A stretch of 41,661 nucleotides of DNA from Auxenochlorella pyrenoidosa (Eukaryota; Chlorophyta; Trebouxiophyceae; Chlorellales; Chlorellaceae), in the NCBI GenBank assembly GCA_001430745.1, contig KQ482042.1:456844-498504 (forward strand), given 5' to 3'. Below the pieces are notes generated by a model. The model had not been told where the DNA came from, made no database searches, and saw nothing but the letters and a program-made list of their open reading frames with translations. Both the position numbers and the translations under genes were made by a program. Below, in pieces: positions 40,501-41,661 of this stretch (position 1 is its first letter; each line of letters begins with the position of its first letter).

Positions 40501-41661
40501 GCTGCATTGGCCGTCGGCGCGCGTGCATTGGGGTCTGGCCGTGCTGCGGTCCTTATTGCAACAACCCACTTTCTCCGTGGCGCTTACCCTCTTCTCCTTC
40601 CTCCCTTTTACAGGCTCCGACTTTTACGTTCGTGTCAAGCTGCCGCAAGCTGGCCAGGCAGGCAGCCAGTCGCCCGAGGCAGCAGTGGCGGCAGCTACGG
40701 CCGCGGCCGAAGGCCCAGCCGACGAGGTCAGTGGGGTGCATGCTTGCTGCTGGCTGCAGCAGCATCCCCGCAAGCTCCACCCTGCCCACCCCACAGCGCT
40801 TTCCTTGCCTGGACGCGCAGACGGCCCCCACTTGCTGTGCCAGTTGTGGACACTCCCCGCTCCCTTGCCTGCTTCCCCTTGGGTGCGCAGGTGGCGTCTC
40901 GCTCCGCCTCCCGCCTCTTCTTCACCACGCCAGAGGTGCTGGTGGCGGGGGCACCCGCGCGGCTTTACTTCAATCGCGCGCGCAGCTGGTCGCTTGCGGA
41001 CAAGCCGAATGTCAAGGCAAGATGGGGGCCGGAGAGTGGTCGAGGGGCAGGCGCTGTGCATTGGGCTATGAAGGGGATTTGGGTTTGAGGACTGGGGAAG
41101 CCGATGTCGCTGCTTCTGCCCTGCGCAGGCCCACCTGGGCTTCAACGACTGGCAGGTGGGTGCCCAGGAGCAGGCGCTGGTCACCGCCCCGCTGTGGCGC
41201 GGCGAGGGCGTGGAGTGGTGGGCCACCCAGCCCTTCCAGGTGGGGCGCCAGCACGCAGGCTGTGCAGGTGGTGTGCTCGCTTGACTGCAGTCATTCCCAG
41301 AGCGCTCACGCCAGCTGGGCGCTCAGTGTGGGCGCGCCAACCAGCAGAAATCTGGGCAGTCGTGCAAGGTGATTGTGAAGTGATGACTCACCAGCCAGCC
41401 TCGCCCCCGCCTGCACCCGGCCCCAAGCAACCCCGCGCCACAACCTGCCCACCCAACCGCGCACCCTGACCGCCCCCACTGCCCAGGTCCCCGAGGACGC
41501 GTTTGACCTCACCTTCTGCTTCGCCGACGGGCACGGCACCTACGACTCCAACGACGGCCTCAACTACACAGTCCCCGTCTGGCAGCCCCGCAACCAGCAG
41601 GGCGTGGCGCCGCGCACCATTGCCTCCTCGCACGTGAGCCGGGGGTGGAGGCAGCGGCCGT
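37579..41661 (+). CDS. Probably plastid-targeted esterase (PF00756-like) with CBM25/53 starch-binding modules (3' end off window)
   Basis: Eleven inferred exons: 37579-37625, 37837-38357, 38485-38546, 38720-38891, 39132-39384, 39614-39812, 40012-40429, 40614-40726, 40891-41016, 41129-41239, 41487-41633; a donor at 41634 shows it continues. The leader reads MAAVGLRLLSAPGPRS then SAAARRRSRRAPAVHC: Ser/Ala/Arg-rich with almost no acids, a plastid-transit profile. The hydrolase core (about residues 150-440) shows LRIWMPPGYSREE, MPLLILNDGQNLFDD, the nucleophile elbow GGSSFGG (S316) and GAGHTESAW with H425, as in the Fes/esterase-D family. Two modules follow: LFFTSPRRLQAG with YGFNNWSLG, and LFFTTPEVLVAG with YFNRARSWSLADKPNV and HLGFNDWQVG, typical of CBM25/53 starch-binding domains. 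The natural ester substrate is unknown; granule-bound polyglucan or an attached ester is inferred. GC donors follow 38546, 40429 and 41016. Exon 1 is inferred only from phase and leader composition. Confidence 0.78.
39065..39102. repeat. CCCT tetranucleotide repeat in an esterase intron
   Basis: About eight CCCT units lie 30-65 bp upstream of the acceptor at 39131 in the intron 38892-39131. It doubles as a polypyrimidine tract. Confidence 0.9.

Noticed and set aside
38925..41372. 815-codon open frame on the plus strand over the esterase gene
   Set aside because: It runs through exons and introns alike, in a frame different from most homologous segments, and shows no domain motif. It is a by-product of very high GC and few TA-rich stops.
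1..41661. Transposons, CRISPR arrays, rRNA, prokaryotic operons
   Set aside because: No transposase or reverse-transcriptase motifs, terminal repeats, spaced direct repeats or rRNA signatures seen; gene structure is eukaryotic throughout.

Overview
The window looks like nuclear DNA from a GC-rich, intron-dense green alga, most likely a trebouxiophyte of the Chlorella/Micractinium/Coccomyxa type. The reasons are: very high GC; genes of 10-21 short exons with introns mostly of 50-350 bp; TGTAA-type polyadenylation motifs after some genes; a protein with a plastid transit-like leader and starch-binding modules; and extensin-like Pro-rich linkers. All models were built by hand from splice signals, phase continuity and comparison between paralogues. 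No database search was possible.

Region 1 (1-23756, minus strand) is a head-to-tail array of four paralogous genes: A (start about 4137, 3' end off the window), B (10349-5020), C (17252-11215) and D (23756-18024). Each encodes a secreted protein: signal peptide, Cys-rich carbohydrate-binding N-terminus, Pro-rich linker, then a roughly 600-residue right-handed beta-helix (pectate-lyase-like) module with the GDG-x-x-DD hallmark. The beta-helix is constant while the front end changes: a divergent SUEL-type lectin in A, SUEL in B, hevein (chitin-binding) plus SUEL in C, and two partial hevein units with a long Pro-rich stalk in D. The models for B and C close exactly in frame (774 and 875 codons). 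A and D each need one base removed to stay open.

Region 2 (25000-27961, plus) is a type II membrane glycosyltransferase resembling LARGE/B4GAT1 (GT49), divergently oriented from gene D. Region 3 (28278-33985, plus) is a CWF19L1-like splicing/debranching factor with an RRM between its phosphatase-like and CwfJ domains. Region 4 (36298-34561, minus) is an unrecognised 529-residue Ala/Leu-rich helical protein, nearly intronless. Region 5 (37579 to beyond 41661, plus) is a probably plastid-targeted Fes/esterase-D-type alpha/beta hydrolase followed by at least two CBM25/53-like starch-binding modules.

Across about 105 inferred introns roughly 16 use a GC donor instead of GT. Several sit where a paralogue uses GT at the same site. 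The array and the glycosyltransferase suggest a locus for cell-wall or extracellular-matrix glycan recognition and remodelling. The last three genes look like unrelated neighbours.
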